Below the pieces are notes generated by a model. The model worked only from the letters and a program-made list of their open reading frames with translations. It was not told the origin of the DNA and did not search any database. Position numbers and translations under genes: made by a program. Shown here in pieces: positions 52,067 to 60,500 of a stretch of 64,000 bases of DNA (position 1 is its first letter; the number at the start of each line of letters is the position of its first letter). The stretch comes from Oxobacter pfennigii (GTDB lineage: Bacteria; Bacillota; Clostridia; Clostridiales; Oxobacteraceae). The stretch lies in assembly GCF_001317355.1 (NCBI RefSeq), contig NZ_LKET01000043.1, positions 1 to 64,000 on the forward strand. Direction: 5' to 3'.

Positions 52067-52651
52067 ATGAATAAACTAATGGGATTTTATGAACTAAAAG
52101 CACTTTCATTACCAACGGTTAAATGGAGTGAATTCACTCCGGAAACAAACTTAAATGACAGCATCCTCTGGACCATAAGGACGGCACTGTATAAAGGCAA
52201 TGACTATAATCTCCCGAGACTTGTAGGAGTCACTGCCAAAGAGGCATATAATGAAGGTGTTAAAATATACCAAAGGATAAAGGATAATGGCCTTTGTATA
52301 TGCTACCCGTATTTTATAGCTGATGTGAGCGGCACCGTGAGGATAGAACAACAAAGGACCATAATCGAAGCTGTTATGGGAGATCTTTGGAACCTGGTAA
52401 CTGACGGTAAAAGAGATATTACGGTAATTGTTGACAATAATGAGAGAGAAGTGTCGGGAGATGAGGCATTTCTCGCTAAGGAAGAAGATGAAATATTAAA
52501 TTACGCTAAATTATTGCGCGGGAAATATCGAAGAGATTTAGCCGAGGGAAGGGAAATTTATTTGGAGTGGAGCTATGCCTATGACTGCTCTGTAAATAAA
52601 GAGCCAAAAGGTCAAAGATATATAATTTTTTATGAAATGCGAATAGCGTAA
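52067..52651 (+). CDS. hypothetical protein
   Basis: A 194-residue protein without membrane segments that I do not recognise. It is acidic and mixed in structure (GFYELKALSLPTVKWSEFTPETNL, LWNLVTDGKRDITVIVDN, EEDEILNYAKLLRGKYRRDL). The opening phrase resembles a small group of uncharacterised clostridial proteins in type only. AGGTGATTTT precedes ATG 52067. It is probably co-transcribed with the membrane-anchored gene upstream. Confidence 0.65.
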   Translation: MNKLMGFYELKALSLPTVKWSEFTPETNLNDSILWTIRTALYKGNDYNLPRLVGVTAKEAYNEGVKIYQRIKDNGLCICYPYFIADVSGTVRIEQQRTIIEAVMGDLWNLVTDGKRDITVIVDNNEREVSGDEAFLAKEEDEILNYAKLLRGKYRRDLAEGREIYLEWSYAYDCSVNKEPKGQRYIIFYEMRIA

Positions 52652-52709
52652 GCCTGAACTATAAAGATATTGTTTTATCAGTCATTCCGGCTTATTTATA
52701 GCAAGTGTG

Positions 52710-52752
52710 AAAACGCCTCCTTCTTTAATCTTAATAGAAGGTGGTGTTTTAA
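52710..52752. terminator. long hairpin downstream of the hypothetical gene
   Basis: AAAACGCC.CCTTCT and AGAAGG.GGTGTTTT form a stem of about 14 pairs with one mismatch. It may terminate transcription of the gene that stops at 52651 or form a 5' domain of the structured RNA that follows. Confidence 0.6.
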
Positions 52753-52845
52753 ATTTATGCCTGTTTTTTATGTGTCCGGCGGAGACGCCTCTGTTTATAA
52801 ATATCATAGTTGAATTAACTCGATGAGCTAGGTTTAATATGACGG

Positions 52846-53010
52846 AAGGAACATTTGCGGTGTCTACGAGGCTGTTAACAAATGTTGGAAGGTATCTGGT
52901 TGCAAAGAAGAGTAAAGCCAGCCAGGGATGGCGAGCGCAGCCGTTAAAAGCAGGATGGTTTTCGGACGGAAAGCTCTTAGCAATCAGCTGCCAGATATGC
53001 AACCTTTTTA
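52846..53010 (+). ncRNA. candidate structured noncoding RNA
   Basis: The stretch is GC-richer than its surroundings and strongly self-complementary. AACATTTG (52850-52857) pairs with CAAATGTT (52879-52886). CTGGTTGC (52896-52903) pairs with GCAATCAG (52980-52987), and alternatives TATCTGG:CCAGATA and GGTTGC:GCAACC compete with it. The enclosed region carries GCCA and TGGC arms and TTTTC/GGAAA arms. TTGAAT (52810) and TTTAAT (52833) 17 bases apart could be its promoter. The hairpin GGCG-GAGA-CGCC near 52780 may be an upstream domain. Short open frames on both strands here lack ribosome binding sites. I think of a raiA-type or other large clostridial RNA, but could not confirm any class. Confidence 0.55.
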
Positions 53011-53119
53011 TGTGCTATTATGTCTATATAGATAATTGCGAAACTAATTGATTTTATTGAACAGAGAATACCTGATAAAGAAAAAGAAGAGTTTTAAAAA
53101 TCTAACAAGGTGCATTTTC

Positions 53120-54074
53120 TCAAATACACATTTGAAACTTTAAATCATGAAATAAGTCATGATAAATCTGAATGATATCGAAAGCGGCATAACCTATGAA
53201 TACCCTAGGGTTAATGAGAGGATGTTTGGCGAAGAAATCCTTAAGAACGGGTATGAGAGCCTTTGAATCTGCAAGTATTTATCTTTATCAGGAGAATCGG
53301 ATTTTTTCTCGACTATGATATCGACATGAGATTCAAGAAACTTCTTATTGTAGAAAGAAATATCCCTTACAATGCCAAGACCGTTGGTTATAATACCAAA
53401 TTTAAAGGAATAGCAGAAATGCCCATTGATATACATCTGCTGAATGGCTGGATTGGAAGCAGAATGGGAGGGCATAGAGGCGTAGGTAGCTTTATAAGGG
53501 TCATAGGAATCGTCAATCTCATTAGCTTTTTTAAAGGATTTCAGCTGTTTTTTTAAAAGGATTTCAGTTGTTTGATAATACGGTTTATGTATTTAGGGTT
53601 ATTCTCGGTAACAAAACCTTCAATACCAGAGGTATCAAATATGGTCATTTCAGCAAGTTTGGGATCAACCTGTTGGCATATCGGTTCGGTAATATCCACT
53701 AAGGATTCGAACATGAATTGTAAGTCCAAAAGGAAATCCTGCTTGAAGCGGGTGAACTTAGAAGCATTAGGAACTTTGGTAAACCCGCAGAAATCTCTTA
53801 ATTCTTTAGAGTATTGAAGAAAAATGATTAACAGGGAATTTGTAGGTATGGAAAAAATACGTTGCAAAATCAGTGCCCAAAGCATGGCGTAAAGCTGAAA
53901 TTTCCGTGGCCTACCAGTAGAAGCGTAAAAGTGGTTTTTGAAAGAAGCAGGAACCAACTCGTCAAGGTTGATGTTATTTTCAAGCAGGGAAAGGAACTGA
54001 TATTTATCATTTTCAAATTTTTCTTTGCAATCAGAAAAAATATCTGCCAAAGAAAGCTGTTTATATGGTAACAT
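53120..54074 (-). pseudogene. decayed DDE transposase
   Basis: A transposase with TIFDTSGIEGFVTENNPKY, INGHFCYSFKFGIITNGLGIVRDIS and KDFFAKHPLINPRVFIGYAAFD is split over three frames. A tandem duplication of about 22 bases at 53527-53570 (CTGAAATCCTTT repeated) shifts the frame after KQLKSF. A second shift lies near 53250, after which the frame reads ALIPVLKDFF. The end is truncated at a TGA at 53120-53122. I see no clear terminal inverted repeats. The product cannot be made as one protein. Confidence 0.85.
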
Positions 54075-54185
54075 ATGTGTATAACTCCTTTCTGAGGTAG
54101 TGGTGAATTTGTTTTTCGACAATTCAATTTTACCATAAATCAGTGAGGAGTTGTTTTATTTTGTAACGAAAAAGTCATGCAATTA

Positions 54186-54212
54186 TGCAGGTTCCAGCGT
54201 TTCGCAAACGCC
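54186..54212 (+). promoter_or_regulatory. candidate ECF-type promoter of the second sigma operon
   Basis: TGCAGG (54186-54191), 17 bases and CGCCTAAT (from 54209) precede the sigma gene. The same arrangement with TGAAGG and CGTCTAAT precedes the ECF operon at 40697. Confidence 0.4.
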
Positions 54213-54246
54213 TAATTATGTCTATAGTGTGAAAGGAGGGGATGAT

Positions 54247-54804
54247 ATGCCTGTAACCTACCTCAGGGACAGGGACATTGTAGAAGGTATAATTAATGGA
54301 GAAAATGCTGCCTTTGAAAGCCTTGTTGAAGTCTATGGAGACAGAACCCTAAGAGTATGTTATCTCATATTGAGGGATCTCCAGGCAGCAGAGGACGCAG
54401 TACAGGAGACCTTCATACAGGTATACAGAAATATCAGTAAATTTCATGGCAATTCATCCCTCTATACCTGGATATATAAAATAGCAGTAAATAAATGCCG
54501 CGACTTTTTAAGAAAGGATATGCAGTACCCATCTATAGACGGAACTGACATAAAATGTGAAGTTGATATTGAAAATGAAGTAATAGAAAAGCTGGACAGA
54601 GAAAAAATAAAGAGCTTGGTTTTTTCAATGCCCGCCATATATAGAGAAGTCATAACACTTTTTTATTTTGAGGATATGCCTATAAAGGATATTTGTTCCA
54701 TACTCGATGAAGGCGAGGGAACCGTAAAAAGCAAGCTTCATAGAGCGAGAAATTTATTAAAGAAAACCCTTGCAGAGGAGGGAATCCAATATGGAAAAGG
54801 ATAA
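54247..54804 (+). CDS. ECF-type RNA polymerase sigma factor
   Basis: A 185-residue ECF sigma factor. Region 2 has FESLVEVYGDRTLRVCYLILRD and AEDAVQETFIQVYRNI near residues 20-65. Region 4 has MPAIYREVITLFYFEDMPIKDICSILDEGEGTVKSKLHRARN near 125-170. AAAGGAGGGG precedes ATG 54247. It overlaps the next gene by 14 bases. The partner membrane protein suggests a sigma/anti-sigma pair. Confidence 0.93.
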   Translation: MPVTYLRDRDIVEGIINGENAAFESLVEVYGDRTLRVCYLILRDLQAAEDAVQETFIQVYRNISKFHGNSSLYTWIYKIAVNKCRDFLRKDMQYPSIDGTDIKCEVDIENEVIEKLDREKIKSLVFSMPAIYREVITLFYFEDMPIKDICSILDEGEGTVKSKLHRARNLLKKTLAEEGIQYGKG

Positions 54805-55147
54805 GCTGGATCTGAAAATAAGAGAAAGCCTGATGGACGAAGCCGGTTCATTAAAGATGTCTTATGAATTGAAAAAAAGGATAATGGATGAAACAGTAAA
54901 AAAGAAAAGTATATATAAAAAATTCAGAGAATTGATGAATACAACTGTTGAAATTCCCATTCCCCCTGTTATGGCAGCTTTTCTTATAATATTTTTTATG
55001 ACATTTTGGTCATTTACCGCAACCGACCGGATGAAAATGGATAAAACCATAAAAGGGTACACCAGCATAAAGGTTATAAACATGGGAGGGATTGAAGTGT
55101 ACCAGGATATTGGCGGAGGTGAATCCTATGAAAAAGATAAGGATTAG
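54791..55147 (+). CDS. probable anti-sigma factor
   Basis: A 118-residue protein with a helical, charged N-terminal half (residues 1-55) and one membrane helix (IPPVMAAFLIIFFMTFWSFTA) near 62-82. A short outer tail follows. It lacks the zinc HxxxCxxC motif, so it is an anti-sigma factor by position and topology only. GGAGGGAATCC precedes ATG 54791. It overlaps the sigma gene and the large TPR gene. Confidence 0.75.
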   Translation: MEKDKLDLKIRESLMDEAGSLKMSYELKKRIMDETVKKKSIYKKFRELMNTTVEIPIPPVMAAFLIIFFMTFWSFTATDRMKMDKTIKGYTSIKVINMGGIEVYQDIGGGESYEKDKD

Positions 55148-57374
55148 GGTAAAGCACCTTCTAGCCATAATTGCCGGAATTCTTGTAACGGTGATTTTTA
55201 TAGTCCCAAATGCTTTAATGACATTTGCTGAAACTATTGGCGACAGGGATATGGAAGCTTCAAAGGTTTTTTATAAAAGATATATAAACCTGTTTCCTTA
55301 TGGCAGCCGGAAGGATGAAGCGCTGTACAACCTGGCAAGCAGCCTCATACCTTCAGAGAGTTTTGATTCGAGGTTCCGGTTTTACGCCGGAGGAATGAGC
55401 AGCGGCGGACCAGTCATAACCGATGATATGGTTCAAAATGCAGTGAATTATTACAACCAAATATTGAAGGAATATAAAAACAGCAAGTTTTACAGCCTGG
55501 CATATAATAACCTGCTGGATCTTTATATGATGAGCGGAAGATATAAAGAGGCCAAGGAGCTTATTTTGCAGGGCAGTAAATCTCAAAACAAAGAGCTTAG
55601 TATTATATCCTCCGAATACAGCATGATTTATAATATAATAGATAAAAAATATAATGAAGCAATAAATACAGGAATGGAGAGCATAGAAAGGGGAGAAAAT
55701 GACCCGGATATTCATATGCTCCTCGGGAATGCATATCTTTATGACGGCAATACAGGGGAAGCACTGAAGTACTATAAAAAGGCGCAGGATTTAGCCAAAT
55801 GGGAAAAAGATAATTCTCACACAGAATTATCAATGCTTTCCCATACAGGGTCTTATTTTGATAAGATTGATATTATCAATAAAATCAACGGCGGCTATAG
55901 CGGCAGCTCAAGTATAGAAGGAAAGGTGACGATAAACGGCAGCCCCGCACCCTATGTATATGTATATTTAAAGGATGAAAAAGACGGCAGGCTCAATGCC
56001 ATGGGAGATGAAGGATCATGTATAAATGCCGTTACCGATTTTGAGGGAAGATATATTATACCCGGCCTTCCTGAAGGGAATTACACCCTTGGGATAGGAG
56101 TATCTGCCTTCAACATAGGAAATACAGTATTCCAAACGACTTCAGAGGGATATTTTCACCTTAAAGAAGGAGAAAACAAAAAAATCGATTTTTCTTTTGC
56201 AAAGCCCATGAATGTAATAAAACCAGAGGGCACCATATCACCCGCTGACGGAAAGGTAGAAATAGAGTGGGAAAGAGTAGGCGGTGCTGCGTATTATCAT
56301 GTATACCTCATACAGTTTGAAGACCTCGAAAAAAGAGAAGGAAGCTACGCAGCCTTTTCACCGGGGGATAAAATAAAGGATACAAAGTATGTAATGGATA
56401 TAAATAAAGTGAATATGGGAACATATGGGTTTATGATGGACGATGACGGCATATTAAACCCCCAGGCATATATTGGAAGCTTCTATCCCGGAAGCCTTGT
56501 TCCCTTCTATATCAATGCCTATGACAGCCGCGGAAAGCTTATAACAAGTTCTAAGACCATAAAACTCAATTTGAAGGACATGACGGCCATCAGCATTTCG
56601 GAAAACTCCCTTACGGAAAGCGACAGGCTGATACTTGAAAGAAAACCCGAAGAAGCCATAGAAAGCTATGAAATGGACCTTGAAAAAAACCCTGATGATA
56701 CCCATGCGATGATGGTACTGTCTAAATTGTATTCTATAGGTACCAGAAGAAAATATATAAACGGCCAGGGAGAAATAACAGAGGGAAGGAATATAGACAG
56801 GGCGACAGAGCTTATTGACAGATTGTATGATATAACAGGTGATGTATACTATCTGAAAGCTTCTTTATCGGGGCATTTTACCGAAACTCCCGAAGATTAT
56901 AAAAGGGCTGTTGAAGGATATGAAAAAATACCTTCTTATTATCTTGAAACCGATGACTATGGCAAGATGGCACAAATGTATCTTGCATTAAGGGATTATA
57001 AAAAGGCAGAAGAGTGTTTTGACAGGATATATGATGCATATAAGGATACGAATTATTTTGACTTAGCCCCTGTTGTACTCTCAATATACTTTGAGGACTA
57101 TGATAAGAGCATTGAATTTTTGGATATGCTTGATCTCAGGTTATACAAAATAGATAACGGCTATATGAGACAGGGGATACTTGCTCTTAAATATGAAAAT
57201 AAAGACAGCGAAGAGTATAAAAGGTTCAAGGAAGCCCTGGATATAATATTAAGCTCAAAGGCCGATAAAGAGTATAAAAATCATTACAAAGACATATATG
57301 AATATATGGACTCCCCGGTTTTAAAGGATCTTCTTCGGCAAATAGGCAGCTATTATTATATTTTTGAGGATTAA
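55128..57374 (+). CDS. exported TPR protein with a carboxypeptidase-regulatory-like domain
   Basis: A 748-residue protein with an N-terminal signal/anchor (HLLAIIAGILVTVIFIVPNALM). TPR repeats occupy about residues 45-240 (SKFYSLAYNNLLDLYMMSGRYKEAKEL, DPDIHMLLGNAYLYDGNTGEALKYYKKAQ). A carboxypeptidase regulatory-like domain follows near 265-345 (GKVTINGSPAPYVYVYLKD, TDFEGRYIIPGLPEGNYTLGI), then an Ig- or FnIII-like segment. The C-terminal part repeats TPRs from about 500 (RKPEEAIESYEMDLEKNPDDTHAMMVLSKLY). GCGGAGGTG precedes ATG 55128. It is the third gene of the ECF module and probably the outer-face target or sensor. Confidence 0.82.
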   Translation: MKKIRIRVKHLLAIIAGILVTVIFIVPNALMTFAETIGDRDMEASKVFYKRYINLFPYGSRKDEALYNLASSLIPSESFDSRFRFYAGGMSSGGPVITDDMVQNAVNYYNQILKEYKNSKFYSLAYNNLLDLYMMSGRYKEAKELILQGSKSQNKELSIISSEYSMIYNIIDKKYNEAINTGMESIERGENDPDIHMLLGNAYLYDGNTGEALKYYKKAQDLAKWEKDNSHTELSMLSHTGSYFDKIDIINKINGGYSGSSSIEGKVTINGSPAPYVYVYLKDEKDGRLNAMGDEGSCINAVTDFEGRYIIPGLPEGNYTLGIGVSAFNIGNTVFQTTSEGYFHLKEGENKKIDFSFAKPMNVIKPEGTISPADGKVEIEWERVGGAAYYHVYLIQFEDLEKREGSYAAFSPGDKIKDTKYVMDINKVNMGTYGFMMDDDGILNPQAYIGSFYPGSLVPFYINAYDSRGKLITSSKTIKLNLKDMTAISISENSLTESDRLILERKPEEAIESYEMDLEKNPDDTHAMMVLSKLYSIGTRRKYINGQGEITEGRNIDRATELIDRLYDITGDVYYLKASLSGHFTETPEDYKRAVEGYEKIPSYYLETDDYGKMAQMYLALRDYKKAEECFDRIYDAYKDTNYFDLAPVVLSIYFEDYDKSIEFLDMLDLRLYKIDNGYMRQGILALKYENKDSEEYKRFKEALDIILSSKADKEYKNHYKDIYEYMDSPVLKDLLRQIGSYYYIFED

Positions 57375-57403
57375 ACTTTAAAATTATTTATAAAAATCCA
57401 GGT

Positions 57404-57428
57404 GGGCGGCTTTATGTCCGCCCTTTAT
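57404..57428 (+). terminator. terminator after the TPR gene
   Basis: GGGCGG and CCGCCC form a stem followed by TTTATATT. Confidence 0.78.
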
Positions 57429-57526
57429 ATTATTTTCCATAATAATAAAAATAATATATTTTTATCATTTTAACTGTGAACTTCCATATACGGATAATAT
57501 ATAATATACATACGGGGGTGTTTGCA

Positions 57527-58063
57527 TTGAATGTATACAAACTCAAGGATGGCACCGAATGTTTTATAAGAAGGGCTACTTTAAGGGACGCTGCTGAAAT
57601 AGTGAGGTACTCAAATGTTGTAGGCGGAGAGTCGGATTTTTTAAGTTATGGCAATAATGAATTTTCATATACTATTGAACAGGAGAGACAGGTTATCAAA
57701 GACTATACTGAAGTAAAAAACCGCTTGTTTTTGGTTGCCGTTATTGATGGCAGCATATGCGGTACTTTGACATTCTGGGGAAATAACCGCAAACGCCTGG
57801 AACACTGGGGAGAATTCGGAGTAAGCGTGATCAAGAAATACTGGGGAAAAGGAATTGGGACCACCCTTTTGGATACTCTAATAAAATGGGCGGAAGCGGG
57901 GAAAATCATTAAAAAAGTAGATCTCATGGTGAGGGAGGATAATTATCCTGCCATAGCTCTCTATAAGAAAATGGGGTTCCAGATAGAGGGAAGAATAAGA
58001 AGGGCCATGATAATTGGCGGTAAATATTACGATTTTTTATATATGGGAAGACTTGTTGATTAA
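57527..58063 (+). CDS. GNAT-family N-acetyltransferase
   Basis: A 178-residue acetyltransferase with FIRRATLRDAAEIVRY at the start and the acetyl-CoA loop EFGVSVIKKYWGKGIGTTLL near residue 105-125. DLMVREDNYPAIALYKKMGF follows, the RimJ/RimL-like pattern. TTG 57527 has GGGGGTG upstream. The substrate is unknown. A lipoprotein gene follows 36 bases later. Confidence 0.88.
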   Translation: MNVYKLKDGTECFIRRATLRDAAEIVRYSNVVGGESDFLSYGNNEFSYTIEQERQVIKDYTEVKNRLFLVAVIDGSICGTLTFWGNNRKRLEHWGEFGVSVIKKYWGKGIGTTLLDTLIKWAEAGKIIKKVDLMVREDNYPAIALYKKMGFQIEGRIRRAMIIGGKYYDFLYMGRLVD

Positions 58064-58099
58064 AAGTACAGGTTGGTTTTGAATAGTGAGGTGATACAT

Positions 58100-58906
58100 A
58101 TGAGGAAAATTTTCATTTTGTCTTTGATTGCGTTAACGGCATTTCTCTTATGCTCCTGCAGAGTTGAGCAATGGAAATCCGCCATTTTCAAAAAACCTAC
58201 TGAAAGCGAGCTGATTTCAGCAAGCCGGATTGTATTTACCAATAATAAGGAAAAAGCATTGAAGTTTACCGTGGCAGATCCTAAAGTCATAAGTCAGATT
58301 GCATCAATATTAAGCAACAGAAAAGAAGTAAACCTGTATCCCGGCATTGAGGCAGATTATACCATTAACGTATATCTTGCCAATGGAGGAGAAAGAATTT
58401 ACGAATACTGGATGGGGGCTTTGGAATATAAAAAGGAAGTAAATTTAAAAGGTGAGGGGGATGTGTATTACAATATTCCCGAAAGTCTGGACCTTTATAT
58501 TTTAAACAGCACAAAGATGTATCTTAGGCCCAACAATTTTGTAAGCCTGTATACACAGGTTATTTCACAATGTATTTCCATGCTGGATAAAAACAGTGTC
58601 GGGGATACTACCGTGGGTGTGGATATAAAATCGGACAGGAGAATGAGAAGATTTACCATGTCCTATGAGGAAGAACCTCTTTTTGCAGGTATTGAGGCAG
58701 CCGGATATAAAATAGAAGCCTTTAAGGAAGAGAGTGAATACGACTATACTTTAAGCTTTGTCACCAACACCTATAACCCAAAAAAGGCCAGCATAACGGT
58801 AGAAGCTATAAAAAATCCCGATCAGATAAACAGGACATTTATCGCAGAAGCAATATTGGAGAATAATTCGACCTGGACTATACAAAAATTAGAGGAAACA
58901 AATTGA
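58100..58906 (+). CDS. hypothetical lipoprotein
   Basis: A 268-residue lipoprotein. The signal peptide ends in the lipobox LLCSC with Cys 18. The mature part is mixed alpha/beta (GIEADYTINVYLANGGERIYEYWM, FKEESEYDYTLSFVTNTYNPKKA). I do not recognise the family. GTGAGGTGATA precedes ATG 58100. It probably shares a transcript with the GNAT gene upstream. A strong terminator follows. Confidence 0.75.
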   Translation: MRKIFILSLIALTAFLLCSCRVEQWKSAIFKKPTESELISASRIVFTNNKEKALKFTVADPKVISQIASILSNRKEVNLYPGIEADYTINVYLANGGERIYEYWMGALEYKKEVNLKGEGDVYYNIPESLDLYILNSTKMYLRPNNFVSLYTQVISQCISMLDKNSVGDTTVGVDIKSDRRMRRFTMSYEEEPLFAGIEAAGYKIEAFKEESEYDYTLSFVTNTYNPKKASITVEAIKNPDQINRTFIAEAILENNSTWTIQKLEETN

Positions 58907-58914
58907 TGAAAAAA

Positions 58915-58953
58915 AGATGCAAAAATCAATTGATGATTTTTGCATCCTTTTTT
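58915..58953 (+). terminator. terminator after the lipoprotein gene
   Basis: GATGCAAAAATCA and TGATTTTTGCATC form a stem followed by CTTTTTT. Confidence 0.9.
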
Positions 58954-58985
58954 ATTTGCTGGATAAACATAGGTTCCTAGGTACT

Positions 58986-59008
58986 GCTAGCAATCCTTGA
59001 TTGCTATA
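58986..59008. repeat. 23-bp palindromic repeat, copy 2
   Basis: GCTAGCAATCCTTGATTGCT and the next three bases are the exact inverted copy of 35062-35084. It lies between the terminator of a lipoprotein gene and the 3' end of the next, minus-strand gene. Confidence 0.7.
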
Positions 59009-59022
59009 TGTAATAATGGGGC

Positions 59023-59550
59023 TTATTTGTTGCCGGACAGTGCTTTGGCAGAGGGATTTGTCCTGCCGTATTCAACTATGAAGTAATTCCCTCCTGCTTT
59101 TTCTGCAGTAAGGTAATATGAAAAAACTTCTGTTTTATTATTTTTATTTATAGCAGATACTTCCGAAAATATCATGTATTTGCCTGTGTCAAGAGGTTTA
59201 ACTAAAGTCTCGATGTGATCTACATTGTAAGATGTTTTTGTGCCCAGGTAGTCCTCTGCGTTTCTTTCAATGTCATTGGTCAAAGCCTCATCACAGAAGC
59301 TCTGCATTTTATCCACATCGCCTTCAAAGGCTGCATTTAGAAAATTTTCTCCTATTTCAATGAGCGCCTCAACGCTTCCATAGTTTGCTGGAATGCTTGG
59401 GGAAGGCTGATTTTCCCTTTGTGAAACATCAATTGTATCGGAAGATGCAGCTTGAAGGTCGTCTTGCGTGGCCAGCGCATTTAGAGAATCAAGGCTGCAC
59501 CCATATAAAAAAATGGATAAGACAAAAATAAAGCATAAATTTCTATTCAC
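59023..59550 (-). CDS. hypothetical lipoprotein
   Basis: A 175-residue lipoprotein with a signal peptide ending in FLYGC and Cys 18. Residues 20-55 are a polar linker. The rest is a small domain of about 115 residues (GSVEALIEIGENFLNAAFEGDVDKMQSFCDEAL), similar in layout to NTF2-like folds. I do not recognise the family. GTG 59550 follows AAGGAGGG. It faces the previous lipoprotein gene tail to tail. Confidence 0.75.
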   Translation of the reverse strand: MNRNLCFIFVLSIFLYGCSLDSLNALATQDDLQAASSDTIDVSQRENQPSPSIPANYGSVEALIEIGENFLNAAFEGDVDKMQSFCDEALTNDIERNAEDYLGTKTSYNVDHIETLVKPLDTGKYMIFSEVSAINKNNKTEVFSYYLTAEKAGGNYFIVEYGRTNPSAKALSGNK

Positions 59551-59693
59551 TAGTATCCCTCCTTAGCCTAGTATTATTGACAAACTACACTAAAATAAAC
59601 GTGTAAGCAGAAAGTGGATAAATATTAAAATTTTATTATTCGTTCTATATAAATAAAAAAAAAATAAAATTGTAATAGGCAGGAGGTGGCTTA

Positions 59694-60359
59694 ATGAAGC
59701 GGCACAGTATTTTATTTTACATATCCATAGCAGTTTTGATAGCGGCGGGAATGCTGTTTATAAAAAGCAACAGATATGAAAAAACCGTAAGAATAATAGA
59801 GGACTTAAAGGATAAAACAGTTGTTTTCTATAGCTCCAACTTCAAGAGGCTGTATTTGAATTCGCCCCAAAGCCAGGTTGGGGATATGGAGAAACTGTGT
59901 TTTGAAGGATATAATATAATAAATGACGGCGGAATGAGCTCTTTTTTATTGAGGATAGAGGACGGAAATGCCGACCCTTACACATTGTCATCATCAAAGC
60001 TTGACAAGGTTTTAAAAAAAGATGACCAGTATATTTTGCTGGACTTAAGCAGAGGGCAAACACGCCATGGAGAGAAATATATTGCAGGAGATAAAAATTG
60101 CAGTCCTATCGATATAATAATTTCTAAAAAATCCTTAAGCTTTGATCAAAGCCTTTTGTTCATTGGAAGGGTAAAGGCTGTTATTGAAAAGAAATATCCG
60201 ACGCTGCCGGTAAGGATTACCACCGTAGATACCGAGGATTACAACCAAAGCTTAGGGTATATAGGAATTCTCATAGAACTGGGGGATTCAGCCAATTCCT
60301 ATGATGAAGCAAAGGAAAGTATGAAAATTTTATGTGAGGCCATTAAAGAGGTAATATGA
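59694..60359 (+). CDS. SpoIIP-like protein without catalytic histidines
   Basis: A 221-residue protein with an N-terminal membrane anchor (ILFYISIAVLIAAGMLFI). The C-terminal end YIGILIELGDSANSYDEAKESMKILCEAI resembles the last part of the SpoIIP amidase domain (LIEIG..N..EEA). The usual catalytic segment YNTHTSE is replaced by FYSSNFK, and HRDA by SRGQ, so the zinc-binding histidines are missing. If the likeness holds it is a pseudo-enzyme. GCAGGAGGTGG precedes ATG 59694. It lies upstream of spermidine synthase but is separated by a terminator-like hairpin. Confidence 0.6.
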   Translation: MKRHSILFYISIAVLIAAGMLFIKSNRYEKTVRIIEDLKDKTVVFYSSNFKRLYLNSPQSQVGDMEKLCFEGYNIINDGGMSSFLLRIEDGNADPYTLSSSKLDKVLKKDDQYILLDLSRGQTRHGEKYIAGDKNCSPIDIIISKKSLSFDQSLLFIGRVKAVIEKKYPTLPVRITTVDTEDYNQSLGYIGILIELGDSANSYDEAKESMKILCEAIKEVI

Positions 60360-60388
60360 ATCAAAGTTAAAAAATTAAGCATTCTAAA

Positions 60389-60425
60389 ATAAAGTACTTT
60401 AAATAAGTACTTTATTAATTTCTTT
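60389..60425 (+). terminator. terminator-like hairpin
   Basis: AAAGTACTT and AAGTACTTT form a stem followed by ATTAATTTCTTTATT. Confidence 0.65.
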
Positions 60426-60500
60426 ATTAAAAATAAAGACTAAAGATAAGATAATGATGTATAATAATATGGTTAATAAGGTTACAAGGAGGTAGTACAT

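Noticed and set aside
52682-53002. A 106-codon minus-strand frame and a 70-codon plus-strand frame (52839-53051)
   Set aside because: Neither has a ribosome binding site, and both overlap the self-complementary region read here as structured RNA.
53263-53556. A plus-strand frame of 97 codons
   Set aside because: It is antisense to the decayed transposase, whose coding signal lies on the minus strand.
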